A DNA stretch of 64,000 bases from CAZQHK01 sp964593455 (GCA_964593455.1 CAZQHK010000010.1:1-64000), one strand, 5' to 3'. Shown: positions 1 to 9,381, counted from the first letter of the stretch. A program made the numbers and translations. Notes: generated by a model from the sequence alone, not told the origin.

Positions 1-348
1 CCGGCCAGTACGCTGGAGGTGGCGGGATCGGTTGCCACCACCGCTATCGTCAACAAGACCGCCAATTATGCTGCCACAGCCTCCGACCATATCATCATAT
101 GCGATGCCGCCGGTGGACCAATCACTATCACGCTTCCTGCCGCCGGTGACTGCCCGGGACGCATATACATCCTCAAAAGGATGAATCCGCCTCCCAATCT
201 GGTAAGCATCGATCCCGCCGGCGCGGAACTCATCAACGGGGGTTCGACCCCCCTGGATTTGTCCAATCCTAATGAATTCGTAACCATCGTCAGCGACGGA
301 AGCGAGTGGCACGTCATCTCCATGGGCACGGTTGCTGGTGGCGGCTGA
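1..348 (+). CDS. C-terminal end of a GIGT-repeat surface protein (5' partial)
   Basis: The reading frame is open from base 1. It begins P-A-S-T-L-E-V-A-G, which matches the tail half of a GIGT repeat (consensus NVGIGTTxPxxxLEVxG), so the gene starts outside the window. The GTG at 19 is probably internal. After this last repeat comes a domain of about 100 residues with the pattern LPAAG..G.IYILKR....SIDPAGAELING....FVTIVSDGSEWHVI. That is a beta-rich ending seen in phage-tail-like and surface proteins. There is no S74 chaperone and no collar domain, unlike the other two GIGT proteins here. The stop is TGA at 346-348. Exported surface or fibre protein is inferred from its relatives at 31323 and 46098. 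Confidence 0.75.
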   Translation, partial: PASTLEVAGSVATTAIVNKTANYAATASDHIIICDAAGGPITITLPAAGDCPGRIYILKRMNPPPNLVSIDPAGAELINGGSTPLDLSNPNEFVTIVSDGSEWHVISMGTVAGGG

Positions 349-412
349 TAAACAACTGGCGTTCTGTATATAGTCGTGAAGTAACTGCAGAAGGTCGGAA
401 GGATTCACCGGC

Positions 413-444
413 CTATTTCGCAGGATCGCGAAATAGCGCATCGA
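413..444. repeat. Perfect hairpin plus a 14-mer shared with 60667-60680
   Basis: CTATTTCGC (413-421) and GCGAAATAG (428-436) form a 9-bp perfect inverted repeat with a 6-base loop. No T-run follows, so it is not an obvious terminator. The right arm runs into AAATAGCGCATCGA (431-444), which recurs exactly at 60667-60680 in the intergenic space before the glucan phosphorylase. The rest of 349-625 holds no gene. It also has a 15-mer (521-535) repeated at 39831 and a TATAAT at 571-576 that may be the -10 box of the metalloprotease gene. Confidence 0.4.
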
Positions 445-625
445 AGGACTTGTCACGTACAAAAAGATTATGGCTTTATTGAGATGTCCGCAGGATGAGC
501 GACAGGAGGCCGCTCACTATAAACCGGCGAATGACAAAAGATTTAGGTAGCCGTTTTGGTATCTGCTTGTTATAATTGTTAGCTCCCCTATATGAGCAAT
601 CTTAAATCTTTAGGAGGTTTTATCT

Positions 626-2257
626 ATGAAATTCATGAGAAATGTGGTTTTACTGGCCTTGTGCGTCGTGCTTATTTCAGTAGCTCCCGCGGAGGCGTTT
701 GCTCCCCAGGACGGTCCCGGTTTGCTGCGAGTTAGCAGCGATGTCAGGGTTCAGCCCGATACCCGTGTCCTGGGCAGCTTGGCGGCGTTCAGAAGCGAGA
801 GTCCGGGAGTGTGGACGGTACGCTGGAACGACCGTACGGGCGTTCCCCGGTCGATTCTGGGCAAAGGCAACAAACGCTACCGGATAAACGACCCCGTGGA
901 AATTGCCAAAACGTTTCTCCGGGAAACGGCGGACATGTTCCGGTCAGAAAACGGGTTTGCGGACCTGAGCCTCGACCGGGTGCTCACCTCGGGCCAGAGC
1001 CGGCACGTCCATTTCGCGCAGGAGATAGATGGAATCCCGCTTTTCCAGTGCGGGCTCAGCGTGCACATCAGCCCCAAGGGGGAGGTCAGGCAGGTCAACG
1101 GCGAGTACGTGCCCCGGCCTGAAATCAAAGGGACCTGGGCTCTCACCGACAAACAGGCCCTGGAAGCGGCGCTCGGGAATATCTCCGGTACCCGCGCCAC
1201 CGGCCGGCCCGCGATCGAAAAAGTGCTCTACTTCGACGGTTCTTCCGCCAGGCGCGCCTGGCAGGTCAGGATGACCACTGATATCCCCCTGGGCGCCTGG
1301 GAGATGGTGGTCGACGGGGCTGACGGCAAGGTTTTATACCGCAGCAATTATGTCGATTTCGCCACCGGTACGGGCAGCGTGTATGACCTGCACCCGTTGG
1401 CGGGCGACCCGGTGCTCAAGGACTTGCTGTACATGAAAGCGCTCACCGCCCTGAAGAGCAAGTTCGTCACCGTCAAGAACGAGGACGAGCGGGAAGCTTC
1501 CGACCCGGATGGACGTTATGTCTATGATCCGGAAAACACCCATTTCGACGAGGTCATGGTTTATTACCAGATAATTGTCATCCACGACTATTTTGCCGGT
1601 CTCGGGTTCCACAGCCTCGATAAACGTGCTCCCGGCGCCACGGTACACGTGGGCGACGACTACGATAACGCCTACTTCCACCCCTGGTTCAACGGTTTTT
1701 ATTTCGGCGACGGCAACAAGTTAAATGACCTGGCCAAGGAGGCTAACGTCGTCCATCACGAGTATACGCATGCCGTCACCGGGAAAATCGTATCGCTTCG
1801 CGGGGGGGAAGCCGGGGCCATGAACGAAGCCTTCTCCGACTACTTCGCCTGCACCCAGGACGACGATCCGCTGATCGGGGAATACGTGTGCTCCCGGCTC
1901 CCGCTGGGGTACCTGCGGAACATGGAGAACGAGCTTCATTACCCCGAGGACATCGAGGGCGAAGTGCATCACGACGGCAAGATCTACGGCGCCACGCTCT
2001 GGGATCTGAGAAAAGCCCTGGGCAAAGATGTCACCGACATGCTGGCGCATGTCAGCCGTTACCACATGCGCTCCGGCGCCAAGTTCGTTGGCGGGCTCGA
2101 AGGCCTGGTAGCTGCGGATCTCGACCTTTATAACGGGGTCAACGAAGAGACCATTCGCCGAATATTTGCCACGCGCGGTATACAATCCAATGATCGCATG
2201 CTCGATGACCAGCTGATCGAGAAACGTTTCTACAAGCTGCTGGAAAAATACCGGTAA
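626..2257 (+). CDS. Secreted M4/M36-type zinc metalloprotease with FTP-like propeptide
   Basis: A 543-residue exported endopeptidase. Residues 1-25 are a signal peptide ending AEA. Residues of about 30-240 resemble the FTP/PepSY-type propeptide of thermolysin-like and fungalysin-like proteases (FAQEIDGIPLF, IEKVLYFDG). The catalytic site is HEYTH at 378-382 within VVHHEYTHAV, with the third zinc ligand at E401 in GAMNEAFSDYF. A downstream HHDGKIYGATLWDLR block resembles family M36. Features are intermediate between M4 and M36, so the exact family is not certain. AGGAGG at 612-617 lies 8 bases before the ATG. It is convergent with the next gene. Likely role: extracellular protein degradation. 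Confidence 0.9.
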   Translation: MKFMRNVVLLALCVVLISVAPAEAFAPQDGPGLLRVSSDVRVQPDTRVLGSLAAFRSESPGVWTVRWNDRTGVPRSILGKGNKRYRINDPVEIAKTFLRETADMFRSENGFADLSLDRVLTSGQSRHVHFAQEIDGIPLFQCGLSVHISPKGEVRQVNGEYVPRPEIKGTWALTDKQALEAALGNISGTRATGRPAIEKVLYFDGSSARRAWQVRMTTDIPLGAWEMVVDGADGKVLYRSNYVDFATGTGSVYDLHPLAGDPVLKDLLYMKALTALKSKFVTVKNEDEREASDPDGRYVYDPENTHFDEVMVYYQIIVIHDYFAGLGFHSLDKRAPGATVHVGDDYDNAYFHPWFNGFYFGDGNKLNDLAKEANVVHHEYTHAVTGKIVSLRGGEAGAMNEAFSDYFACTQDDDPLIGEYVCSRLPLGYLRNMENELHYPEDIEGEVHHDGKIYGATLWDLRKALGKDVTDMLAHVSRYHMRSGAKFVGGLEGLVAADLDLYNGVNEETIRRIFATRGIQSNDRMLDDQLIEKRFYKLLEKYR

Positions 2258-2300
2258 GTACGGGTAGGTACGGAGAGGCTCAAACGGCTCACTCAGAAGA

Positions 2301-4922
2301 TCAAGTCAGTCCCTGTTTCCGCAGGAACTGTCCTAACTTTCGGTCTTCGGTGAGAATATGGTCAATCAAGCAGTTCTTCAGAAACTCGAAGATGCTCAGG
2401 TCGATATCGATCTCCCGGGAGGCGTGTTTTTCCCGAATCCTCTGCACGTCGGAAATGAGTCCGGCATGCTTTCTGCGCTGTACCTCATAACCCGGATAAT
2501 CGTACTGTTTCATGCATCGCTCTTCTTCCGAAAAATGAAATTCGTAAACATGAATGAAGGAATCGAGTGCCTCCTGCACTTCTTTCCGTTTGATTCTCGA
2601 CTCGATGGCGTTGTAAAAGATATTGGCTTTCTTCAACAACTGCCGGTGTTGAAGATCGATGAATTCGATGTTGATGTTGTATTCGTCCCGCCAGACAAAT
2701 AATTGAGTGCCCACCAACTGGGAGTCCATGATCGAGCGTTTTCGTTTCTCGAAAGTCTCGTAAAGTTTCCAACGGACAATAGGTATTTCGCGCAGCGCTT
2801 CTCCCGGGATCTGACACACCTCCACCGGCTCCATGGCCTTGATTCTGAACAGGCTGGGCATTTCGTATAACACTTCTTCTTCCCCGAAAAAGTCTCCGCC
2901 CTGCAGTCGTTCCAGTACATCTTCTTCACCGAATCGTTCGAGAAGTCCGCTCTTGATAATAAAGAGAGACTTCTCGTCTTTGAACGAAAACTCGTGTCCG
3001 GCCGGGTATTGTTTCCACTCCATGGCCTTGGCTATTCGGTTCAGAACCGGGTAGGAGATGGCTTCGTTGAACAGCCAGGTCGTTTGGAGAAACTGCTCGT
3101 TTGCCCGCAGCCGGTTGAGGTCGGCGTACAGGTTGTTTTGTTTCACAAACTCCAGGTAGATATTGGAGTTTAGTTTCAAGGCCTGGACGAAGCTCGCGGC
3201 CCGGTAGGTGACGTTCAGGGGGATGTTGAACAGCCCGTTTATCTCGCCGACGAAAGCGCCGGCTGAGAGCATGTTCCGCATCCGGGAGTCCGACTGGATC
3301 ATCTCCACGTTGCCCGTGAGGACGATGTAGATTTCTTTGTAGGCCACACCGCTTTTGAAAATAATACTTTCCGGATTGAAGGTGACCACGGGATTGTTTA
3401 AAAGTATCGCCAGTTTGCGGGGATTGGTCGTAGGGAAATAGGCTTCAAGGCGCTGGAGTGCGTACTGGCGGGTGTAGTTCTGATGGGCGGGTATCAGCGT
3501 GTCGAAAGTGCCGAAAGGAGCTCCCGATCCGATTTCCTTCTCCCGGTCGGTCAGCTTCCGGGCGACGTGGGTAAGCAAGATCTTCTCCGATGGATCGTCG
3601 CGGAAATCCTCCGCCTCGCCGTGGATTATGCCGCCGCCGATATCTATTTTCTTCAGGTCCACCTTCTGTAAGTACTGTTTCTTTACCGTGTCAAAAAACT
3701 CCTGGGAGATGCCGATTTTTGAGTCGTCGTCGGTGACCATGTTTTTCAAAACTTCGAAGCTGGTCAGGTCCTCATAATGGGCGTAGGTGTGATACCCCTT
3801 GTTCCACAGGGCCCGGAAGAGAAAAATGTTGGTCTCCACGGGATGCGGGGAAAGAATGGGTTTCACTTCGAGCCCGTCGATGTCGTTCCAGATGTCGAAC
3901 TCCAGGTCTTGTACTTCGAAATAGTCATAGAAATGTTCCTCGTCCAGAGAAAGCAGGGCGGTCACTTTCTTGGCCACGCTGGTCCTGACCAGGGGGGTGG
4001 CAAAGTATTTGATCCGTTTGTCTGACCGCATCAGGGTAGGGAGCCCGGCGAAATGGTCGTCATGGGAATGGGTGTGGAATATACCTTCGATCTCGTTGAC
4101 GCTGATCCCCAGGGACTGGAGACTGGCCAGAAAGTTCGGGTTGGCGTCGATCAGGTAGATTCGCCCCTGAAATACCAGGATACTGGAGACACTCTGGCGG
4201 TTGGGGTCCCAGCCGTCGCCTTCCCCGGAGTGGATGACTTCGAAATATTCCCGTTTGATGTTGTAGAACCCCATGGAGAAAGCCATCTCGTAGTTCTCCT
4301 GCAGGCTCAGGTTGAGGTCGATAGTGATGGTCTCACCTTGATATTTGAACTCGAAAGCGTTCCACCCGGTCCGGCGAACAAATACCCCGCTGTTACGTAT
4401 CTCGGCTGCGTTATTATCCAGGAAAAGCGAGTCCAGCAGCTCGTTGGTGGGCCGTATTTTTCCGAAGGCGAACTTCAGTTTCAACCGCATGAGCTCGTGG
4501 GCCCGTTCCGGGGACAGGCCGGCTTCCAGCATTTCCTCCTCGGTCACCAGGCCGTAGTTGCCACGGTAGATGTATTGCATCTGGGACTGGACCTGGTGTT
4601 TCGAGCCGATGAGCATTGGTTTGGCGCCGGTGTTGTTGGGGTGGTTCGGTAAGATCATTCCCTGGCGGTAGAGCATCTGCAGCAATGGGAACTCGGCCAG
4701 GTTGGCGAAATTCCCGTTCTGCACCAGCACGTCTGAAAGCAGGATGGCGTTCGGACCTGTCTCGTAGGTTAACCCATTCTTCTCCCGGGGGGCCATCAGC
4801 CCACGTTTCATAAGGAGCTTGACACTGTCGGCCGGGCATCCGCAGAGTACCCGGAGGTCGGCCTCGGGCGCCTCCACCCAGAAAATACCGGTAGCTATCT
4901 TGGTCTTGGTGATTTTTGGCAT
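2301..4922 (-). CDS. Metallo-beta-lactamase / tandem cNMP-binding / hemerythrin fusion protein
   Basis: An 873-residue protein with no signal peptide, so probably cytoplasmic. Residues of about 225-490 form a metallo-beta-lactamase fold with HTHSHDDH at 283-290 (the HxHxDH metal motif). Two CRP-like cyclic-nucleotide-binding domains follow at about 500-620 and 645-730; the first contains IYIVLTGNVEM and FVGEINGL, the second LFIIKSGLLERF and FFGEEEVL. The last 125 residues are a hemerythrin four-helix bundle with FIDLQH, HFSEEE, RRKH and a C-terminal IDHILTED, which gives a full di-iron ligand set. Inferred role: a hydrolase or redox enzyme whose activity is gated by a nucleotide and by O2 or NO. 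The substrate is unknown. Residues 1-220 match nothing I recognise. Confidence 0.85.
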   Translation of the reverse strand: MPKITKTKIATGIFWVEAPEADLRVLCGCPADSVKLLMKRGLMAPREKNGLTYETGPNAILLSDVLVQNGNFANLAEFPLLQMLYRQGMILPNHPNNTGAKPMLIGSKHQVQSQMQYIYRGNYGLVTEEEMLEAGLSPERAHELMRLKLKFAFGKIRPTNELLDSLFLDNNAAEIRNSGVFVRRTGWNAFEFKYQGETITIDLNLSLQENYEMAFSMGFYNIKREYFEVIHSGEGDGWDPNRQSVSSILVFQGRIYLIDANPNFLASLQSLGISVNEIEGIFHTHSHDDHFAGLPTLMRSDKRIKYFATPLVRTSVAKKVTALLSLDEEHFYDYFEVQDLEFDIWNDIDGLEVKPILSPHPVETNIFLFRALWNKGYHTYAHYEDLTSFEVLKNMVTDDDSKIGISQEFFDTVKKQYLQKVDLKKIDIGGGIIHGEAEDFRDDPSEKILLTHVARKLTDREKEIGSGAPFGTFDTLIPAHQNYTRQYALQRLEAYFPTTNPRKLAILLNNPVVTFNPESIIFKSGVAYKEIYIVLTGNVEMIQSDSRMRNMLSAGAFVGEINGLFNIPLNVTYRAASFVQALKLNSNIYLEFVKQNNLYADLNRLRANEQFLQTTWLFNEAISYPVLNRIAKAMEWKQYPAGHEFSFKDEKSLFIIKSGLLERFGEEDVLERLQGGDFFGEEEVLYEMPSLFRIKAMEPVEVCQIPGEALREIPIVRWKLYETFEKRKRSIMDSQLVGTQLFVWRDEYNINIEFIDLQHRQLLKKANIFYNAIESRIKRKEVQEALDSFIHVYEFHFSEEERCMKQYDYPGYEVQRRKHAGLISDVQRIREKHASREIDIDLSIFEFLKNCLIDHILTEDRKLGQFLRKQGLT

Positions 4923-4992
4923 TGTTTATCCACCCTATTATTATGTCGTAGCCCGGTTTGATCGGGCAATTCGTTCTGCTATTGCATATAAT

Positions 4993-5021
4993 TGTATATA
5001 ATATTTATTAGGCAAATGCAA
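4993..5021 (-). promoter_or_regulatory. Sigma70-like promoter for the MBL/cNMP/hemerythrin gene
   Basis: Read on the minus strand, TTGCAT (5016-5021) is followed after 17 bases by TATACA (4993-4998). The start codon lies about 70 bases downstream. A small hairpin (GCCCG/CGGGC) sits in the leader near 4950. Confidence 0.45.
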
Positions 5022-5088
5022 TAAGATAGAATTATTGTAACAGGCCGCCGTATCCGTTTCAAGAAAGAATGAGATTTGAGATTTTTTA

Positions 5089-5153
5089 CCTTGCTTTCTA
5101 CGCTAATATTCCAGAGTAAGGAGTGTAGAAAGCAAGGGGTCAGGTCTTGCAAT
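5089..5153. repeat. REP-like palindrome with GGGGTCAGGTCTTGCAAT tail
   Basis: CCTTGCTTTCTAC (5089-5101) and GTAGAAAGCAAGG (5125-5137) are perfect 13-base arms around a 23-base spacer. They run directly into GGGGTCAGGTCTTGCAAT (5136-5153). I recall this type of motif flanking REP-associated Y1-type transposase genes in other bacteria, but no transposase is present here. No T-run follows on either strand, so this is not a normal terminator. The CTTTCTACGCT core recurs at one end of the element at 48237. Confidence 0.45.
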
Positions 5154-5175
5154 CATGCATTTTGTGGAAAGTGGT

Positions 5176-6474
5176 TTACCTCTTCCGGCCTAAGCTCCAG
5201 GAGTGACGGTCGTCCCGGGCCTTCGGGCTCCTTTTTTTTACTACCCACTCCCGGTAGAGTTCGGCCACTTCGTTTCCCCGGCCGCGTCTGGCGGTTACCT
5301 TGAGATCCAGCAAGTATTCACCTCGTTTGCGGGAAAAAATTCCCCGGGCCCGGTTACCCCAGCGGTCGCGGGTGACGGTGAACTCGAGCGTGCCCTTTTT
5401 TTTCATAACAGCTTTGAAGGGGCCGCCGATTGACCGCCCCAGTGGGTCCCTGGTGATCTTGAAATCGATGTAAATGTCAGAACCCTTCTCGAACACATCC
5501 ACCTGGATGATATCAACGCCGGCCGAAGTATCGAGACCCGTGCCACTGACCCAGGACTCTTCGGCCGTAAAATATCCGAGCAGATCCTGATAGGGTTTCA
5601 CCGGTAGCGGCGTTGTCGGATATGCGGGGAACCGGTCTTCCGCTGGAAACCCGCCACCCGATTCCCAGTATCCAGGATCCCGGCGTTCCAATTTCATCCA
5701 GTCGGTGCCGTTGAAATGAAAACGGGTAAAACTGGTTACAAATTCGCGCTGGTTGTCTCCTTCTTTTTCCAATGGCAATGAGCAAGATACCTGGAGAAAA
5801 TCCCGGCCCCCTCCTCCGAGAGTCGACACCAGTTTCCAAGCGGCTTTCGAGGACTGCTTGAGGAGTAACTGTTTACGTTCACCGGTTGCTTTGTCCACTG
5901 TTGCCAGCCATTGAAATCCGGTATCCACTATCTCTACCGGGTTCGTGACCGGCCCGTTGTCGGTGCCCATTCCTGTGCCGAAATCGACCATGACCAGGAA
6001 GGTCTCTTTATCGGAACCATACAGACGGTTCTTTTTCAAACCGGCAAAGGGTAGATCCAGTACATGGGAGTGAACTTCCCGGCCCCGCCGGTCGACGATA
6101 CGCAGCACTGCCGGCTCGGGCGGATGATCCAGCAGAAGCTTCCATCGGGAAAGTTTTTCCGGATCTCCCGCATCATCGTTCTGGTTTCGTAGCTGGGCCA
6201 AGAAATAATCGGGAGCACTCCGGGTCTCGTCGGTAATCCGGGCATCTTCCAGAAGCCGGAGCGAACCATCCAGGCCGTGCCGAGTTTTGTTGAGCGGAAA
6301 CTCGATTTGTATTTTGTAATTGCTTTTCGGGGTTGCCACTGACGAGCCTGTTTCTTTCGATCGGCTCCCCCCCGCCGTGGCCATCCGGCAGGGAAGGGTG
6401 GACAAGATAAGGATAAACATCAGGAATAAAGCGATAGAGCGTGTGGGGCGCAGTAAACACCGGCAGATTAACAT
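5176..6474 (-). CDS. Secreted protein of unknown function
   Basis: A 432-residue protein. Residues 1-35 are a basic then hydrophobic signal peptide ending near MATAGG, so it is exported. I recognise no family. The C-terminal third (about 310-420) is rich in alternating beta-strand patterns and ends with a basic tail. GAGGTGAT lies 4-5 bases before the ATG and supports this start. It has its own promoter at 6492-6520. The next gene upstream is an unrelated lipoprotein, and the spacing suggests independent transcription. Confidence 0.7.
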   Translation of the reverse strand: MLICRCLLRPTRSIALFLMFILILSTLPCRMATAGGSRSKETGSSVATPKSNYKIQIEFPLNKTRHGLDGSLRLLEDARITDETRSAPDYFLAQLRNQNDDAGDPEKLSRWKLLLDHPPEPAVLRIVDRRGREVHSHVLDLPFAGLKKNRLYGSDKETFLVMVDFGTGMGTDNGPVTNPVEIVDTGFQWLATVDKATGERKQLLLKQSSKAAWKLVSTLGGGGRDFLQVSCSLPLEKEGDNQREFVTSFTRFHFNGTDWMKLERRDPGYWESGGGFPAEDRFPAYPTTPLPVKPYQDLLGYFTAEESWVSGTGLDTSAGVDIIQVDVFEKGSDIYIDFKITRDPLGRSIGGPFKAVMKKKGTLEFTVTRDRWGNRARGIFSRKRGEYLLDLKVTARRGRGNEVAELYREWVVKKRSPKARDDRHSWSLGRKR

Positions 6475-6491
6475 GGTATCACCTCAATTAA

Positions 6492-6520
6492 ATTATATAC
6501 TTATTTATTCTGAATCTCAA
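6492..6520 (-). promoter_or_regulatory. Sigma70-like promoter for the secreted protein gene
   Basis: On the minus strand TTGAGA (6515-6520) is separated by 17 bases from a perfect TATAAT (6492-6497), about 18 bases before the start codon. The leader would be short. Confidence 0.5.
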
Positions 6521-6544
6521 TATGCAAGAAAGCTAAGGTAAAAT

Positions 6545-6919
6545 TCACTGAATAGTGAGTTGAACCTGGACCGGGTACGGATTCTGTGAGCCGAGCTTGA
6601 GGGAGATGTCCGACGCAAACAGCTGGTACCCGCTTTTGCTGACCTGGTAGGTTACTTCTCGCGATTGATCATCCACTCCCACGGCCAGAAACGCGGTGCC
6701 GTTGGCGGTGGTGAACGCGGCGGCCGTTCCGAAGTAGCCGTCAACGGAAACCGAAGCCTCTCCAACGGGGTTTCCGAGCTGGTCGGAGACCAGGAAAACG
6801 GCTTCCACGAAACCGGTGGGGACGGGATCGTCGAGTTCCAGGGTAACGCTGTCGCAGCCGGCAACGAGCAGGAAACAAACCAGGGTTAAAAGAACTGCCG
6901 TGATTCGGCGATGAAACAT
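6545..6919 (-). CDS. Small lipoprotein with one Ig/carboxypeptidase-regulatory-like domain
   Basis: A 124-residue protein when started at the ATG at 6919. The longer ORF to 6967 lacks a ribosome site, whereas GGGGGA lies 5 bases before 6919. Residues 1-22 are a lipoprotein signal with lipobox LVAGC. The mature part looks like a single beta-sandwich: FLVSDQLGNPVGEASVSVDG, then TTANGTAFLAVGV, the pattern of CarboxypepD_reg or bacterial Ig-like folds. Probably anchored to the envelope. No functional partner is evident. Confidence 0.7.
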   Translation of the reverse strand: MFHRRITAVLLTLVCFLLVAGCDSVTLELDDPVPTGFVEAVFLVSDQLGNPVGEASVSVDGYFGTAAAFTTANGTAFLAVGVDDQSREVTYQVSKSGYQLFASDISLKLGSQNPYPVQVQLTIQ

Positions 6920-7128
6920 TTTGTTCCCCCATAGATCTAAAAAAAGATTTCCCACATTATACTGCATGATTTTCAGGGTTAAGAATTATTTGTTTTATTG
7001 ACGGTCTTAACGTGAAGGACGTAAATCAGGATTTAAGTAAAATTTATTGCATCGAGGACATGCGATCGAGCACAATACCGAAGATGCTTGTGAAATATGC
7101 GGGTCAACCAAAGGACAAACGCTGTACT

Positions 7129-9381
7129 CTACTTTTTGGTTTCTTGTTTTGGTGTTTCAGGTGGAGCCGTTTCCGATTCTACCGGGGCGCTCTGAGTTTG
7201 TTCCGTCCTCTCCCCGGCCTTCGCCGCCTTGTGCTTAACGTACCAGCAACGTCCGAAATAGCCGCCGGTACCGAGCAGTGCGATGACGATGATGACGATG
7301 ATAACCGACATCAGCCAGCGTCGGTGGGGCACACCCCTGGCCAGCAGGGGGTAAGGTGGGTATTGAGTGAAGAAATGACTCTGTCCGCGGGTGAGCCGCA
7401 TCCTGGCGTTGATGGCCCATCCCGAGGCTTCCAGCACGGCGCTGAGATCGCGTTGCCGCAGCTTGATCAGGGCCACGATGGTGGCCGGCAGCATGACGGC
7501 GATAATCGCTCCGATGAGAACGCTCAGTACCTGGACTACACCCAGATTGGCCATGGTCTTGGTGATAAACGCTCCAGCCGATCCCAGCGCGGCTATGGCG
7601 ATACTGCCATTCATCAGGATACCGCCGGCAGCGGATCCCGTGAGTCCTCCACCCCCGGCCGCCGGGACCGCTTTCCCGCCGGGTTTATCGCCGGTGGTTT
7701 TGACATCGGTTACGGCTTTGTGAGCGGCCTTCTCCAGTTTTTTTTCCGCGGCGCTGGTCATGGTCTCGATCTTATCTGTGATAAACTTGCCCAGGCGTTT
7801 GAACGGGGATACGATTGCTTCGTTCAGGGAGATGGGATTCTCGATGATCTGGACCACCTCGGCGTCCCATTCCTCGTCGCCGATATCTTTGAACACGCCG
7901 CGTTTCCCGATGCACAGGTTTCCTTTGCCGCCTGATGTAACCGGTACGGCTATCTCGCATTTCTTCGTTTCGCCCTTGGACCTGAGTTCCAGGTAGAGCA
8001 CGTACATGTTGCTGGCGCCGGCTATCTTGGAGTGTTTTTTCCGGTCGTTTACCTTGACCGCCAGGTTGAACCGCCGTCCATCCATGATCAAGGTCCCAAA
8101 CTCGAATATGGCTCGCTTGCCGGCATCGTACAGATAAGGGAAACTGATGAAATTGTTGGCCAGTTTCAGAAGCCAGGCCTGGTACAGGATCAGCCGCTCC
8201 ACCAGGCGGATATTGTCCATCTCGAAGGCCATGGCTGAACTCTTGGAAATAAGGGTTTTGACCGATTCGCTGCACTCTTCATCCAGGTAGGATTGTATCT
8301 GCTCCAGCCCCAGCGGTTCCACCAGGGCGCCGGCCTTTGAGTCGAGCCATGATTCATATCCTGCAAACGTATCTTTGACCCGTTTCCACTCCTTCATGGC
8401 CAGGCGTCCGGCGGGGCGTTTGAGCACGGGCTCGATTACCTGTTTCCAGATGAGGGAAATCCGGTTTTCATAGTAGGGATTAATCTGTTTGGAGAAATCG
8501 AGCACGAGATCAGGGGAGGGTTCAGCCAGTGGGGCATCTTTTAACATCCCATCGATGACGGCCGGGTCGCTGAAATCGAGCTCTTTAAGCTCATCGTCGC
8601 TGAGAGGCACCTGGCCTGAAATCCGCGGGTCCATGGCTACAGCCTGGCACTGGGCAAAATATTGGTCGAACTTGTCGCGGATGGCCGTCATCGTTCCGTA
8701 AGCATCGGCGGTGCCGGTGCCGAACGGCAAAATATCCGAAGTCTTTTTCCTTTTTGTAAGGGTTCCTTTTTCGTGCCAGGCCAGGTAATCGTTGCACGCG
8801 GCGATGAATTCGTCGAGTTCGGCCTGGTTGACACCCCGTTTTCCGCTCGGGTGATCGGCGCCCCCCACGGTGGCGATGATGTCCTCTATAAATTGTTTCA
8901 CCTCTGGTTTTCCTGCCGCCTCGGGCAGAACCACACCGGCCTCGCTCACCGGTTTTTGTTCCTCTTCAGCCTTGATCCGCCGGGTCTGCGCGAGTGTTAT
9001 CTCCTGGCTCCCGGCCTGGTTGAGCTTGATGAGCATCTTTTCCATCGATTGCCTGATGCGAGCTCCCTCTTCAGTGTCGGTATTGATAGCCTCCAGGGCC
9101 AGGGTAGTTCCGCCATTTGTTATCCCGGACCGATCCTTTACATTTTGCAGCAGCCAGGCGATGGCATCCTTGAGTTCGAAACACATGATGCGGTTGTTGT
9201 GGTCGGTGTCGACATATTTAAGAAAATCCAGATCGCAGTTCAAGGATTCGATCGGGCCGCCGGTGGCTACCCAGTGCGCCTCGTCCAGTTTTAGGGCGTG
9301 TTCCAGGTCATCCGCCTTGTTCATCGTGAGATGGAACGTGCGCCCGTATTTGTTAAAACTCATGATCTTGAGCATGGCCAT
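7129..9381 (-). CDS. Large EF-hand protein with C-terminal membrane anchors, function unknown
   Basis: A 750-residue protein with no signal peptide. Residues 58-69 (DTDHNNRIMCFE) form a canonical 12-residue EF-hand calcium loop (D1, D3, N5, R7, I8, E12). A second, degenerate loop may lie near residue 190 (DHPSGKRGVNQAE). The central part is mostly helical. Near the C-terminus are a hydrophobic stretch (VLSVLIGAIIAVMLPATIVA), a basic loop, a second membrane helix (WLMSVIIVIIVIALLG) and a Glu/Thr/Pro/Lys-rich tail. A cytoplasmic, calcium-responsive, membrane-attached protein is inferred. AGGAGA stands 7 bases before the ATG. I do not recognise a named family. Confidence 0.7.
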   Translation of the reverse strand: MAMLKIMSFNKYGRTFHLTMNKADDLEHALKLDEAHWVATGGPIESLNCDLDFLKYVDTDHNNRIMCFELKDAIAWLLQNVKDRSGITNGGTTLALEAINTDTEEGARIRQSMEKMLIKLNQAGSQEITLAQTRRIKAEEEQKPVSEAGVVLPEAAGKPEVKQFIEDIIATVGGADHPSGKRGVNQAELDEFIAACNDYLAWHEKGTLTKRKKTSDILPFGTGTADAYGTMTAIRDKFDQYFAQCQAVAMDPRISGQVPLSDDELKELDFSDPAVIDGMLKDAPLAEPSPDLVLDFSKQINPYYENRISLIWKQVIEPVLKRPAGRLAMKEWKRVKDTFAGYESWLDSKAGALVEPLGLEQIQSYLDEECSESVKTLISKSSAMAFEMDNIRLVERLILYQAWLLKLANNFISFPYLYDAGKRAIFEFGTLIMDGRRFNLAVKVNDRKKHSKIAGASNMYVLYLELRSKGETKKCEIAVPVTSGGKGNLCIGKRGVFKDIGDEEWDAEVVQIIENPISLNEAIVSPFKRLGKFITDKIETMTSAAEKKLEKAAHKAVTDVKTTGDKPGGKAVPAAGGGGLTGSAAGGILMNGSIAIAALGSAGAFITKTMANLGVVQVLSVLIGAIIAVMLPATIVALIKLRQRDLSAVLEASGWAINARMRLTRGQSHFFTQYPPYPLLARGVPHRRWLMSVIIVIIVIALLGTGGYFGRCWYVKHKAAKAGERTEQTQSAPVESETAPPETPKQETKK

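Noticed and set aside
541..560. Possible GEMM (cyclic di-GMP-I) riboswitch tail, GGTAGCCG
   Set aside because: The diagnostic GGCAAACC and GGGACGCAAAGCC segments are absent upstream.
5089..5137. Terminator for the gene at 5176
   Set aside because: Although the arms are perfect, the spacer is 23 bases and no T-run follows on either strand.
7012..7935. Open frame of 307 codons on the plus strand
   Set aside because: It lies opposite the EF-hand gene, has no ribosome site and is low-complexity (runs of Asp). It is an antisense shadow.
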